A stretch of DNA of 64,000 bases from Typhlomys cinereus (GCA_023101885.1 JALPQD010000053.1:5024447-5088446); one strand, 5' to 3'. Shown: positions 48,146 to 60,838, numbered from the stretch's first letter. Notes: generated from the letters alone by a model not told the origin. Made by a program: numbers and translations.

Positions 48146-49041
48146 TGGTCAATATATATCAAGATTATTACGAGTCAGTATATTTGTAAGGTACTAAGTC
48201 AATATATATATATATCATGGAGGTGAAGCTGGATTAAGCAGACTATGAGAAGAATTCAGTGAGTAAAGAGGGCCTGCCAAGGTGACGTATCACAAGCCAA
48301 TATGTGGGAAATAGAAGGGAAGAGGTGAAAATTTTTGACAAAGAAGTCTGGTTCTACCATAGGACAAAATATGATGAAAAAGTTTCTGTAATCAAAGATG
48401 ATGATAAAGGTATGGGAAGAGATAAAGAAGAGTGGAACTAAAATCTAATCTGGGAATTCCGGCTGTAGATGAAAAATTCATACATGACAGTATAGCATTT
48501 TGATTTTAGGAGAAATAACTCTTATTTAATAAGGTGTGTTGGCTTGAAGGATGGTTATTTATCTGGGGAAAAGTTAGATCTGTCCCTCAGCAATACTATG
48601 CAATACCAAATATTGTATCAGCCATCATTTCTAGAGGAATTCAAGAACTAAATATAGAGAATTTTATAATACCACTAAAAAAATCCTGAGTTGAATACCT
48701 TGAGAGGTGAGTCTCAAGGAAACCACAGTCCTTAGAGACAGAGGAAAATGGGAATGTTTGGCTCTCTGAAAATGGAATCTTCATCGTACTAAAAGCCACA
48801 AAAGGGTAAGGAGAGGGAGGGCGAATGAGGAGGACGTGAGATGAAGGGACGCCATGAAGTGATGCTGAGAGGCACAAGCTCTCGAACTCCACAAGAGTCT
48901 CTGGACCGCTTTTCCCAGCCCTGCTTCTAAAAGCAAAGCTGTCTGACAGGCAGTGAAGGGGACAGCGGGCGAGGTCAAAGGTCACTGGCAGGACACATTA
49001 CAGGGCAGCAAAGGGATCTTATCTGCTCTACACAGAAAGAA
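48146..49041. other. Intronic sequence without recognised features
   Basis: It has a short TA run near 48205. The open frame at 48641-48985 (-) shows no known domain. Confidence 0.45.
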
Positions 49042-49054
49042 CTCTCTCTCTCTC

Positions 49055-49131
<77 letters not shown>
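49042..49131. repeat. (CT)n-(CA)n compound microsatellite
   Basis: CT repeats with one TTTCCTTT interruption (49042-49086), then about 22 CA units to 49131. Confidence 0.96.
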
Positions 49132-49132
<1 letters not shown>

Positions 49133-49669
49133 GAGAATTGTTTGGAAATAAAGATGTACTTTGTCTTTGCCTCTACATTGACCAAACTTCAGCTGGGTTC
49201 CTGTGGCCTCTTTTCCCCCAAGAACTCAATCATTATAGTACCAAAGATTTGAAGAGACACTAATGTGATTCCCAACAGCTCAAGCCCCTCACTAGGATGA
49301 CCTGCAATCTTTACCATGCCAAGAAAGTCTAGCTTCCTCCTGCCAATTATTTTCTCCATGCTCCAATGCATCTGACTTGTACAAGGTCTGCCTCTAGTCT
49401 CCAGGAAGAACTGCCACAGCCAGCACTTCCTGAGGGATTTCTCCTGGATTTCCCAAGGGCTTTCTTCCCTAACTCTTCTCCATGCTTCCTCCTACTCTTC
49501 TTAATCCCTATAATCAGAATGGAGCATAGTCAATTGACCTCTGTCAGCAGTTAATGGATGCAATCTGCTTTCTCTAGCTTAATTAATGTTTGGCTATGTT
49601 TAATCTCTGATGATATAAACACAGCTTTCAAAACTTGAGACTATGTGGAAACAACTATTAATAACCATC
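49132..49669. other. Intronic sequence without recognised features
   Basis: Nothing supportable seen. Confidence 0.45.
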
Positions 49670-49880
49670 TATCCATTTATCTGTCATCTATCTACATCTC
49701 AGTATAGCTATTCTTCATTACAATTATCTATCTATCTATTTATCCATCTGTCTATCATCCATCAATTGTCTTCCACCTATGTCATCATCCATATCTCAGT
49801 ATAGTTAATCTTCATTATCTATCCATCTGTCTGTCTGTCTGCCTGTCTGTCTATTTATCCATCCAACTATCTATCATCTC
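49670..49880. repeat. Degenerate TATC/TGTC tetranucleotide arrays
   Basis: Three blocks of ATCT/GTCT units (about 49675-49700, 49725-49760, 49820-49880) share the flanking phrase 'atctcagtatag' twice (near 49698 and 49793). This suggests an older duplicated array. Confidence 0.8.
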
Positions 49881-49904
49881 ATCATAGTTATTTGTTACTA
49901 CCAA

Positions 49905-50222
49905 GTTGCTGAGATTTGGATTCATCATGGATATACACCACTGGATGTGTCTATGTGGATGTTTCCAGAAAGATTTAAGGGTGGCACCATCCTAGGACTG
50001 GAGTATTAGTGTAAATAAAAGAAAAAGCAAGCTGAGCACCAGCGTGCATCTCTCTTTGCTTCCTGACTGTGCATGCATTGTCTCCAGATATTTCATGTTC
50101 TTGCCACCATGACTTGCCCACCCTGACTCTCAAAACTAGGAGCCAAAGTGGACCCTTCCTTTTCCAAGGTGCTTTTGTCTGCTATTTTATCAGAGCAGCA
50201 AGAAAATCACTAATACATTCTT
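49905..50222 (+). repeat. MaLR-like solo LTR
   Basis: 'gtgtctatgtggatgtttcc', 'agggtggcaccatcctagg', 'gcatctctctttgcttcctgac' and 'caagaaaatcactaataca' parallel the other LTR-like copies, including the terminal ACTAATACA. Confidence 0.65.
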
Positions 50223-50617
50223 TCTTTTTTCCTCTCATGCTAATTTTATATCGCCAAAAATTCTACATGCTGTGATACATCTGATTTGTACTTGAAACCC
50301 AGAAGCCACTTTGTTTATAAATATTTTAACTATATAGGCTTGTCATATTAGCAGCCTGTGTTAAACAATAGATGATAATTTTCTTCAAGAAATCATTCTC
50401 CACAGTATCTGAATCATAAACATAAATATCTTCACACAAGTAGCTTAAAATATTTACATAATCAACTATAAGTTCTTATAAGGAATTTTCTAGCATTATT
50501 AGATTTCTGTTTTCTTCCTACAGCAGTTCTATATAAAGGACTGAATCTCTAGAGAAAGAGTCTGGGATTGAGATAAGAATTGACTTTATTTATTTCAACT
50601 TTCTTTGTGGGCATTCT

Positions 50618-50631
50618 CCTTGACTTACTTT

Positions 50632-50686
<55 letters not shown>

Positions 50687-50690
50687 TTTG
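50618..50690. mobile_element. (TTTA)n segment bracketed by a perfect 19-bp duplication
   Basis: The array 50630-50689 (about 15 TTTA units) with CCTTGACTTAC at its left is flanked by identical copies of CTTTCTTTGTGGGCATTCT at 50599-50617 and 50691-50709. This may be a target-site duplication around an extremely truncated retroinsertion, or a tandem duplication enlarged by slippage. Confidence 0.7.
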
Positions 50691-50709
50691 CTTTCTTTGT
50701 GGGCATTCT

Positions 50710-52924
50710 GGCTGAGTAGGAATTTTAAGCTTTGTGGATCTTCATTCCAGTATGATCATCCACACTATCTACCATGTCCTACGTCCAGTTCTTTGGCACA
50801 GTGTTTTGTTAAATTGCGGGTTACAACCCAGTAGTTGGAAATGAACTCAGTTTAGCAGGTTGGAACCAGGTACCTTTTTTTTAAATGAAGCAACCAGACA
50901 GAATAGAATAGAAAAATCTCCAAGGGCAACTTAGGTAGTCAGTAGCATTGAAGAATGGCTTCCAATCATTGGTTAAACTTGTGTGGGTGTATATGCATCC
51001 TCGTTGGATGATGATGTGTTTCTTAGGATTAACTGGGGACAAAGATTTCAGGGACACTCCCCAAGCTCTCCCCAAACAACATTAAGGCTATTTATGACAC
51101 AGGCTCAGAATCTATAATCAAAGACTATTTCTTGGATGCCCCTGGTTTGTGGGTCACTTATTCAATGCATTCAATCAAGGAGCATAGCTACTGACTCCAA
51201 CATAGTCCTTAGTGCGGGGTGAGGTCAAGAAGGTGTGTGGTTTCTTTGGGATTATGTGAGGAAAATGGTCCCACCTACACTGAGACATACCTACCCGGCA
51301 TGCAATGCATACTGGTACAAAGACCTTGTGAATTTGGAGGCTTCTGAGTGGAAGTTCAACACTAAGCAAATGAGACAGTATGTCAGTATTTTAGCACAAA
51401 AAATGGACAAAAAAGAGCTAAAGGCACCTTGGGGTACATCCTTCCTGAGTTCCCATTGGCTTCTGGAAGGGATCAAGGAAGCTACGTTACAATTGTTCAC
51501 AGATAGCCAATTTCAGAGCAGACTCCCTGACCACTTCCTAAACTGTCCAGCATTGCAGATCCAAAACATGTCTTCTTCCTGCCTTCCATTTCACTGCTAT
51601 CTATGCTTTGCTAACTGACAATTAGTATTCTAATGTTTCCTTTATTAACATATACATAGGTACAGACTGATGGTCTATATCAGCTATCCATTGATGCAGC
51701 TGCCCATGAGACCAAGATTCTTGGGAAGCCACACGAAATAAAGCTTTCTACACATGGGAAAGACAAGTACTTGACACCCAGAAGGCCCTCGATAACACCC
51801 AAAAATCATTGAATGAAACTTTGGGCTTACAATAAATCTACAATAAAAGACAATGTTCCTGCTCTCAAAGTTGGTGGTTGTTACATGTAGAAAATGTAAG
51901 AGGGTATGAATGTATTTGGGCTATTCAATCAATGGTGAGTATGGAAATATAGAAGACATTTGGTTTAAACATGTCTTTGGGGCTTTTATGACCCTCCATC
52001 ATTTTAATCTCATATAAACCAAAGTAAATGATGTAGATCACACGCAGCTTCAGAGACTGACAGACCTAGACTGCAGTGATGTGTGTGTCCTTCATACACT
52101 AGTTCCAAATCATAAATGCTCTGGTTCTGCAAGCCTCTTTATGAGCTACCTTGATAACCACACACATTTTAGAGAGGATGCTAGCTAAACGAGCTTCACT
52201 TCATGTGTGGTAAACTCCATGCTTCATTCAATGACAGCAAAATATAACTAAGTGCTGAGAAAAAGGCCACTTAATTCTATTTTCCCCCAGAAGGATTCCT
52301 TCTATGATGGTGGGGCCCATCCATTTTTTATGACTCGATAGCAAGACTGGTGCCATCTCAGATGTAATGAAGGGAGACAGGCAATTACATTTTCCAAAGG
52401 GGTCCAGAGACCTCTCACATGGATGCCTGGGCAGCCACACAAATGAAAAGTACTCAAAAGGGATCTAAGATGATTGAATGAAGTCTTGGGCTCTACAGGG
52501 TGCTACTAGTTAGCCACTAAATGTAAGGGCTGAGGAAAAGTGGAGTTGTGTTTAGGATAGCATCCTCTAGGTACTGTGCTGGTGGGAGCAACATGTGGGA
52601 AGTTCAGGGAAGGAGAGTGTGGAATAAAGAGAACTTCCATCAGTAAGAAAATGTGCTCCAGAAAAATCTTGAGAGCCTGGGAAACAGGAATGTCACTGAG
52701 CCTATAGCTTTTGGGCTTTGAAACAGAGAGATGAAAACATGCCCAGAATCGAATGCAGAAGGAAGTACAATGATTCTACGTCTTTAGGAGTCTATAATCA
52801 TCCTGAATCTCAGTTGCTTGGATTTCCAACCTGAAAAGCTCACAGCACAAATCCAAGCATTTATCATTTCTCCTGAAGAATTCAATCTGTCCGCTTATTT
52901 AAGAGTTAAGGATTCTTTTGGAAT
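50710..52924. other. Intronic sequence without recognised features
   Basis: A 127-codon open frame at 51235-51618 (+) has no recognised domain. No repeat is recognised. Confidence 0.45.
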
Positions 52925-53255
52925 TTTTCTCTTTTGTGTATATGTGTATCCCGTGAGTGTTTGTGTGCCTGCGTGTGTGGGTGGGCAGGGTGCATGTGCA
53001 TGCCCTGGCACGTGTGTAGAGGTCACAGGGCAACTTCTGGGTGCCAGTTCTGGTCTTACCATCTTGTTTGAGACTAGGTCTCTTTGCTGCCGCTGCGTAA
53101 GGCTGGCAGGCTGGCAGGCCCACAAGCTCCCAGTCTCTGCCTCACACTACCCTGTGGGGCACACCAGGTTTAGCACTGTTTAATCTGTCTCTTACTGGGA
53201 TCTGAACTCGGGTCACTGCGTTTGTGAGGAAAATGCTTTTACACAAATGAGTCAT
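52925..53255 (-). repeat. B3-like SINE
   Basis: On plus, 'gtgcatgtgcatgccctggc', 'gaggtcacagggcaactt', 'tttgagactaggtctctttg', 'tgggatctgaactcggg' and 'acaaatgagtcatctaa', the reverse of the B3 order. Confidence 0.65.
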
Positions 53256-54217
53256 CTAATTTTGCACACACAAAACAATGTTAGAGTGGAAATTACATGG
53301 AGAGCAGTTGTGTGCCCTGCTCAACTTTCATGCCTCAACTAAACGTGACAGTTTACAGTCACATGGGCCCCTCTGAAGCCAGAATTTTCAGTCCTGCTCA
53401 GAGGTCTGATTACAAATCCTGACAATGACTTGCTTTGGATGTGGAGCGAAATATTCACTGAACACTCACCTTCGATGTGGAGTCATTGCCTGGGCTCTCC
53501 TGGTGAACATCTACACCTGTCTGTCCTTAGCAGCCGTGAGGATGAACACGCTAGTTTTTCTTGGTCTAAGTAAACATCTGGGTTGACTCCAGGACTCTTA
53601 AAGTCATTCAGCCTTCTAAGCTTTCCTAGAGTCTTTCAAGCATTTGACTTCCAGATAAAACACTGCTCTGGACAAGCGCTTTTCTCTGCAGCAAGGATCT
53701 ATAGAGATCGCAATCATTTCAGCAGCGGTCATTTTTGCACAAAGAGCTGTTTGAACATCTGCACCCTAAATAGCTTTGAGGTGGTTATGCCAGCAGAGAA
53801 GACAGCTTTTGCTAATACGTATGCAAACTCTACCTTGTAAGATGAAACACGGGCCTTTCTTACTCTCAAATTTCAATTCCTTTATAGATTAGTTTGGATA
53901 AATGATAACACATTTTTTTAGTATTTTGCTTGAAATCCTATTGACTGATATCATTGCATGTTCAGCAAATTTCATTACTCCATAGTATTAGGCTAGAAAG
54001 GAATATATCAACAGATCAAACACACCATGGAAGCATGCAGTGGAGTCAGACTTAATGCATGAACAGAAATGTGCACATAGAAGAGGCCAAGCATGGCATC
54101 TGAGGCGAGCAAAGGTCTGCACTGAGGGTCTGCAACATCGTTAACAGGCCTGAAGCGGAGGAGGAGATGTGGAGGGAACAGGGCTGGGCAAGATGAGCAG
54201 GAGATGGGCAAGATGAC
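53256..54217. other. Intronic sequence without recognised features
   Basis: Nothing supportable seen. Confidence 0.45.
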
Positions 54218-54700
54218 TCATCTATACTTGAACATCTGACCTGTTAGTTGGCCGTCGCCGGCAGCAGGGGCGATGCGAATGTAAGGTGTTGTAAGCTGAG
54301 TCACGATTATCGCAGCTAAGGCAAAGGAGGATTTCCAGGTCAGCATGCATGAGGGAGAAAAAAGCCAGACTGAAGCTAGGCTAGCAAGAAGAATCCCCAT
54401 CAGCATATCCAATTGTCTCAACTGCGTTCCGACCACCAAAAGAAAAGACAGGAAAAAGAAACCATAGCAAGGTTGTGAATTGTCTGAGTTCTTTTCTCTT
54501 TCACAAGCTGTAGCCAGGCAAGCAGTAGCATTGCTAACTCTGACCCAGTTGCGAGCTTTGGCTGAGGTCTTAGATAGATCAATAAAAGAGGTAAAACAGC
54601 CCCCCAAAGTGCGAGTCCTGCATTGAAGCTGCAATTGGGGATGGTGTCGAGAGACAATATACTGCAAACTCTGATGACCCAAACTTGGAGCTGGTGACTT
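54218..54700 (-). other. CpG-bearing segment with a 154-codon open frame, unclassified
   Basis: The minus strand is open for 154 codons from 54682. 54240-54320 carries several CpGs (GGCCGTCGCCGGCAGCAGGG), unlike the surrounding intron. AATAAAAG words occur at both ends of the opposite strands. The predicted peptide has a hydrophobic middle but no family I recognise. It could be an old LTR or ERV piece, a conserved non-coding element, or chance. Confidence 0.3.
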
Positions 54701-56109
54701 TTATTATGACACTTCAAATTATGTTGGTTAATAACAATATTCTCTTTTGCTAAGACCACCTTTATGCAGAATATACTATCCTTTCACTGAAAACATATTT
54801 ACATCACTTCTCTGGTTATTAAATTTCATGCAGATTTCTATGCAGGAACTTTATTTCTTTCACATGAATAGAAAAAGTGTCTCAAAGACCAATATAGAAG
54901 TGCTGCTTGCCTTTGCTATAACTGGCATAGCTGACATGGGACCAAAGAGCTGAGTAAGATTTTTCTTTTTCTATTTTTGGAAGCTGACCAGTTTGGCTTC
55001 TTGGTATGTATATCTGGCTCAGCAGTTAGAATTTAAGTGATCAACATTTATGACACACAGATATAAAAAAAATCAGAACATCAAAATGTCAGTTCTAACA
55101 TGATAGAGCTGGAAGATGATGGAAAGAAAAAATACTGGAAAATTAAGAATAGGCTTACACACAAGATTACTAATTTACATGGAACGGCGCGGGTGCCATT
55201 CGCAACATGGCAGCAAGTAAGGATAATAGATCATCTGCCATCTGCAGACAATTAAACCCCAAACTGCCGCTGGATAATACTTTGAAATATCCCTCAGCAC
55301 CCTTCCAATAGTGCTCCCTCTTACAACTGGACAACTGCAACAATCGATTTGGAAAAGTGTGTATCAATCTTCAAACATTACTCATGAAGATGTTTGCATT
55401 TTGCTCACTGAGAGGAGTGAACTGTCCGCAGTGATCCCTACTGCACCCAAAGGGACTTTCCAGATAAGATGCATTTCTCCATTGTTCGCACAGAAACAAT
55501 TTCAGACCCTAGAGGCAAAGTTGGCACCATTTCCAGGTTCCATGCACAAGGCATATTTGTTTAGCCCCAGACTATTGGGATGCTGCTGGTAGGTTTGCAT
55601 TACTTATGGGAACATCAGACCCACTCCTTTTTTTTTTTTTTTTTTGCTCCTCAAAAATGTATCTTAGAAAACATTAGGATGTTTATCTAAAATGTGACTC
55701 CTAGAAGCAAAAAATAACCTGAAAACAGCTACAAACAACAGTCATTCATAATTACAATGAGTCTATCTATGAGTGCTGTTAGGCCTACCATGGAGAATGT
55801 ATGGGGAATGGGGGGAGAAAGGGAGGGCATCAAGAAACATCTGTGTTATGTTCCCTGCCTTACACAGTTTATCTGAAATTGTTATTTTTAATTTAATGAA
55901 AACACTTGGTGATGCTACAAAGTACTGTGAAATGGGCCAGCAGGCCACCACTTGCTTCTACAAATAACAATTTATCAGAACATGACCAGGCTCCCGTCTT
56001 GAGTTGAGTATGGCTACCTTGGTCCCCTAAGATAGAGCCGAGTGCTGGTGACGGAAAAAACATATTTTACAACACAAAGCCTAATAAATATCTATTCTTA
56101 ATTATTTTC
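54701..56109. other. Intronic sequence, mostly unique
   Basis: It contains a T19 run near 55628-55646. 55170-55600 is balanced in composition and unique-looking. No gene recognised. Confidence 0.45.
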
Positions 56110-56187
56110 CTTAATTCTGGGAATTGATCTAACAGCTTAGCTCATGGTAGGCAAATGTTCTACCACTGAGCTATAACCTCAGCCCAA
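56110..56187 (-). repeat. ID SINE (tRNA-Ala-like)
   Basis: On plus, 'tgggaattgatctaacagc', 'atggtaggcaaatgttctacc', 'actgagctataacctcagccc', the reverse complement of the ID body with its GGGCTGAGGTTATAGCTCAG head. Confidence 0.8.
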
Positions 56188-57257
56188 ATATAATCTATTT
56201 AACTCCTGGTGTAAAAAAAAATGACTCCTGCCCTAAATTGCTGGTGAATACATTATAACAGAGATTAGCACTACATTTTGCAAAATAAAGAAACATCAAT
56301 CTTATCCTTCGAAGATGCTGCATGTATGTGTCGCTGTTTCCAAATCCTCAGCCTGAGTAACAGCAGATTAACATTTGTGAGTGGCTCTGCTATGCAATTT
56401 GTTTGCTCACCTATTGAATGTGAATAATTAAAAGGAATCTTAATTACTCTGCATCTCAACAGACATTCTTTCCATCTTTTTATCAGCACACTTTTCATTC
56501 TGTAGCATTATGGTCTAGAAAGGATGGCATTTCTTTGAACAAAAGAGTGAAAAGAAAAATGGTGTGGAGAGACTTCTCCAAGAGCCCAGTGATTAAAAAA
56601 AGAAACATTCGAATTGCTGAATACAGTTAGAAATTGAATCAGAACAATGGGACTCCTTTGGTTTCCTCAAGGTCTTTCCACAGCATGTGTTCAACGCCAG
56701 TGAAAGTTGCAGTCCAATGAAATACCAACTTGTAGACACTGAAGCATTTTTCATAGACCATTCTCCCTAAAAATCTAACCTTTGAATAAAAATGCTTTGT
56801 TTTCCTCATGGCTCAGGATTAGAATCTGACTTCTCTGGTTGTTCTGGAGTTTGGTATGTGTTTGCATGCCAGGTTTGACATCCAACTGCCCTGCTATTAG
56901 CGAAAGCACAGGGAGGGGAGGAAGGAATTTCCACATAGACTCTCCACATACCCCAACAAATGAGGAATCCTCAAAACTTTATGAACATAAATATGCTGAC
57001 ACATTTTATGTATATATATTTTGAAGCTTACATAAAATTCTATCTCTAACATAGCAGGCATGAAATAATTTTTCAAAGGAAGTAGATGGAAGGGAAGTTT
57101 TAATGACAATATTGTCCAGAACAACAAGCATATCATCCTATTATAAAAAATATTACAGAAAGTTAATTCATATAGTTTGCAGTAAATGTGGACCAACTAA
57201 AGCGACTGTGCCTCGTTTAACACAGAGAATTAATTTATAAATATGACAGACTTTTTG
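56188..57257. other. Intronic sequence without recognised features
   Basis: Nothing supportable seen. Confidence 0.45.
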
Positions 57258-57525
57258 TATATAGGTATGTGTGTGTGTGTGTGCATAGAAGGGACCATAA
57301 GTTCCTGTGGAAGCCCAAAAATGACTTTGGGAATCATCCTGGAATGTAATTCTACCTCCGCATTGCTTTCTTCTGGAGTTTTCCCAAGTTCCACCTTCTA
57401 AGGCTGGAAGCACAAGCCTTTGCTATTTCTGCCTGACATTTTTTACCTGGAATTTAGATTCTGAACTCAGGTCTTTTCCTTTGAGAAGCAAAGGCTTACA
57501 CCCTGAGCCATCTCTCTAACCCTTA
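57258..57525 (-). repeat. Older B2/DIP-type SINE
   Basis: The tail ATGTGTGTGTGTGTGTGCAT, 'gggaatcatcctggaatg', 'ccaccttctaaggctgg', 'gattctgaactcaggtc' and the minus-strand head GGGTTAGAGAGATGGCTCAG. Confidence 0.78.
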
Positions 57526-60360
57526 GACTTTTATTTTTGAGTGTATCTTGTTAGCTTAGAAATGGCTACCCATAAAACCTTCCAGAGTCACACACAAATG
57601 GTTTCTACTGTAAGAGCTATTATAAGAAAACTCTAAAGTGTATGAAAATTAAAGAGAACACATGTAAGAATTCCTCAGACACAGTTGCACCCAAATGATA
57701 TTCAAAAAATTCAACTATAAAAATATTATTGTGATTTAAATAAAAATGTTATAAAAATCTGGAGAACTAATGATACTTTAAGCTCTTTTATTCACTCCAG
57801 GGTACAGAATGGAGTTAGAAGTATTGTTTGTTTCCTACTCTATGGAGAACAGTCTATGATGTGTTTGTCTATTATCACCCGTCAAAATGCAGTCATGGGA
57901 GCCAATGGGACTCTATTCTCGAGTCACAAATTAAAGAAGCATGCGTAAACATCCAGGCAGCCCTCCAAACACAAAGATAGTAATAAGATATTTTAGCTTT
58001 TGTTTTGCCTGTGTGTAATTTTTATGAAATTTTGTGTTCGAGGCAATGAGTGTGATAAATTATCTCTGGGATATGATTAAAATGATCACAACAGGAAATT
58101 TATAAATAGTATGAAATGGTCCTTTAAAAGACAGTCCTTTACTTGGAGTTGAAAGCTTCCTCTTTGAGAAAACAGATCCACCATCCTGGCTTCTCTATAA
58201 TGACACTTCCAGCAGCGGGTTCCCAAGAACACTGAAATCTCTGCACACTTACAGGCCACTGAGCAAAGTACTGTTGCATCTGAGAGCTCAATTAAACCAC
58301 CACGCCACGAGCTGCATGTGGCAAAACATACTCTGGGTGTTTGAATTCTTATATTTCAAATATCTTCATTACATGCTATTCATAAAGTTATGACTAAACA
58401 GCTCAGAGGCAATGGTTTCCTGTGCTTCAAAAAGAATTTTCAGTACAAATGGAGAACATGTTCTCATTAAAAAGGCAGTGAGGCATTGCACGTGTCACAA
58501 AGAGGAGTTTGCTGAATCTGTCCATGCAGAACTTAATGCAAGTGTGGGAAAACAGTGTCACTTGTCTGGAGGGAGACTGTCCCCAAGGATTGTTTCTGCT
58601 GTACTCTGAGTGTGTAATAAAGGTCAATGCTAGGCAGCGGATATTGAAATGTGCTGCTCTCTCCCCACAGAGGTTATTGAATAGCTTATGCTGCAGTGTA
58701 AATGTTTGTAAATGAGTCAGAAAACATTAGTCGGGAATAGTCAATCAGGTCATCTGACTACTCATCATCCTTTGGTATAGTACAGAACAAATTACAATAT
58801 TGATGAAATCTAGCTGATGGGAGAAAAATGATCCAAATCACTATCTAATTCAATCTATTGTAAAAACAACAAACTTGTCAGATTTCCAAACTTACTAGGG
58901 TGCTATTTATATAATTATTTAACGATGTCACAGAGTGCGACAACAGATATTTAATTGCTTTCCCAGCAAATTAGGCAGTGGCTTGCTCCTAATAAAGAGA
59001 TCAGATGCTTACACTCGACAGTAGCACAACTGGCCAGAGCTTTTGCTAGATGAGAAACCAGGAGACACACTGGAAGAGACTCCGAGGAGTCTAGATGCTT
59101 GGGAATCAACCCTTGCCCCGCAGATCATTAGATGAGTGACCCTGATAAATCAATTCACCTGCAAATCCACACGTTTTCTTCGTCTTGAATGTAAGAGGAG
59201 AACTCACTATCTGTCTTTTTTTCCAGGAATGGTAATGAAATACATGAGAACAAATAGAAGTAAGGGATTTTAAAAATTTCAGCTGCGATGTTAAAGTTAA
59301 GGCATTATTAATTAGGCATGCGGAACTAGATTTACTATTGCAAGCCATAGGACATGTGGAATGCAATAATATAATATTCCAGGAGTCTTCCTCTCTCACT
59401 GGAAATCTAGATTCTGAGTGGGTACCTAATTTATGGGTTTTGTGATAGAATAATAATTAACAGCTGATAGTACATGGCAGTTTATAAAAATATATTGACT
59501 GCTATAATTTCATTTAGTACTAATTTTCTCTTACAAATTGAGACATTTAATCAAGAGCAACATGCTATAAAGAATTAAGTGTTAAAAAATAAACCTAGGC
59601 ATCAATTCCTGAGAATTACAACTGTAAGTCCCCAAGGACAAAGTTTCAAGGAGGTGAGAACCTCGCACAAAGCTTGGTATATAATGTGAATCAAGAAGTA
59701 TTTGTGAAGCTAAAGGCAATTGAAAAAGTCATGGGTGTTCATGAAATAAAATAAAAATGCTGTGAAGATTTTGAAAATATTCCTGTACATCCCTGACATA
59801 TTCAAAATGTTTTCTGAAGGTTAGAAAATAACAATAAAGAAGCATTTTTATCTAAGAGAGCTCATCATGATGACATGATCCTATGCCACAGGCCCAATGG
59901 TACCTTGTTGTCTCTGCTTCTAACCAAATCATACAAAATTCTCTACCACCCTCCTGATCACTCTGATTGCCTGAAAGACTATCTGTGCATACAAGTGTCA
60001 ACTTTCAGGGTCTTGTTTTAATATGGCATGTGTATGTCTCAAAGTATTTTGTCATACACTTCCAAGTAAGGTTGTTAAAATAGCATTTCAAGGTTTATAA
60101 AACAAGTGTGTATACAAGGATACACACTTGTGCCTTCTTCAGTAGTACTGTGTGTAGAATGCACAGTGAGTCATTTTATCCACTATCATTGTTCCTATTT
60201 GGCCACATTTGTCAGAATTTTACCCAGACCTGGGAAGCAAAAGTTCCACAGCAATATCACCTAGTTATTGGTTTAGAAGATGAGCATTGCTAGTGGGAAA
60301 GATCTCATACATGTCATGGTGCCATTACAACTCAACCACTGCTGGAAATGTAGGTGTGAC
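57526..60360. other. AT-rich intronic sequence without recognised repeats
   Basis: About 2.8 kb of unique-looking AT-rich DNA, the longest SINE-free stretch of the large intron near the ectodomain exons. Small open frames at 58412-58715 and 59106-59399 are uncharacteristic. Confidence 0.5.
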
Positions 60361-60475
60361 AAGAAAACTGATCACATCTGTAGTCTCAGCTGCTGGGAGG
60401 TGACATGGGTGAGCCCCTTCAGCCCAGGGGTGTGGCTCCAGCCTGGGCAACAGAGTGATGCTCCGTCTTAAAAAG
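60361..60475 (+). repeat. Ancient 7SL-derived monomer (FLAM/proto-B1-like)
   Basis: 'atcacatctgtagtctcagctgctgggagg', 'gtgagccccttcagcccagggg' and 'ccagcctgggcaacagagtg' then 'ctccgtcttaaaaag' follow the left-monomer order of 7SL SINEs. It keeps the Alu-like CAGCCTGGGCAACA phrase rather than the shortened rodent B1 form. Confidence 0.7.
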
Positions 60476-60838
60476 TGGTGATAATATTTTATTCTTTTGT
60501 ATATGAAGACTTACTAAATATAGTTTTATCAGGTATGGGATACATTAGTTTAAAAAGCAAATGGTAACATTATATAAAATATCATTTAAAATAATTTACA
60601 AAGATGCCCATTGAAAACTGCTTGGAACACAGTAACTTCTTATTTTAAAAGTTACTTAATGAAATAGTCAACATTAAGGACTATAAGATTCTAATACATA
60701 TCTACATGCATGCGTATATATGATGCACATACACACATGCATTATTTCAATGAAGTTACGTTTCCAGATATCCGAAACACAGTGTAAAATAGGTTTCAGT
60801 AACATAAACCAGGAAGCTACCCCAAAGTTTCAACCTAC

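Larger units (their letters stand above)
25452..60838 (-). other. PTPRM: PTPRM large intron, about 35.4 kb
   Basis: This intron is bounded by GTAGGT (60838) and CATCTTCAG (25452) on the minus strand. It is filled with SINEs of at least five families, MaLR-like LTRs and microsatellites listed separately. No additional in-frame PTPRM exon could be recognised inside. Very long introns are typical of this gene. Confidence 0.85.

Noticed and set aside
51235..51618. A 127-codon plus-strand frame
   Set aside because: Balanced amino-acid use but no family recognised, no promoter or splice context, and antisense to PTPRM. Treated as chance.
60361..60475. Primate DNA contamination suggested by Alu-like wording
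   Set aside because: The element is a diverged monomer without the Alu right arm, embedded in continuous rodent-type intron, so an ancient 7SL monomer is simpler.
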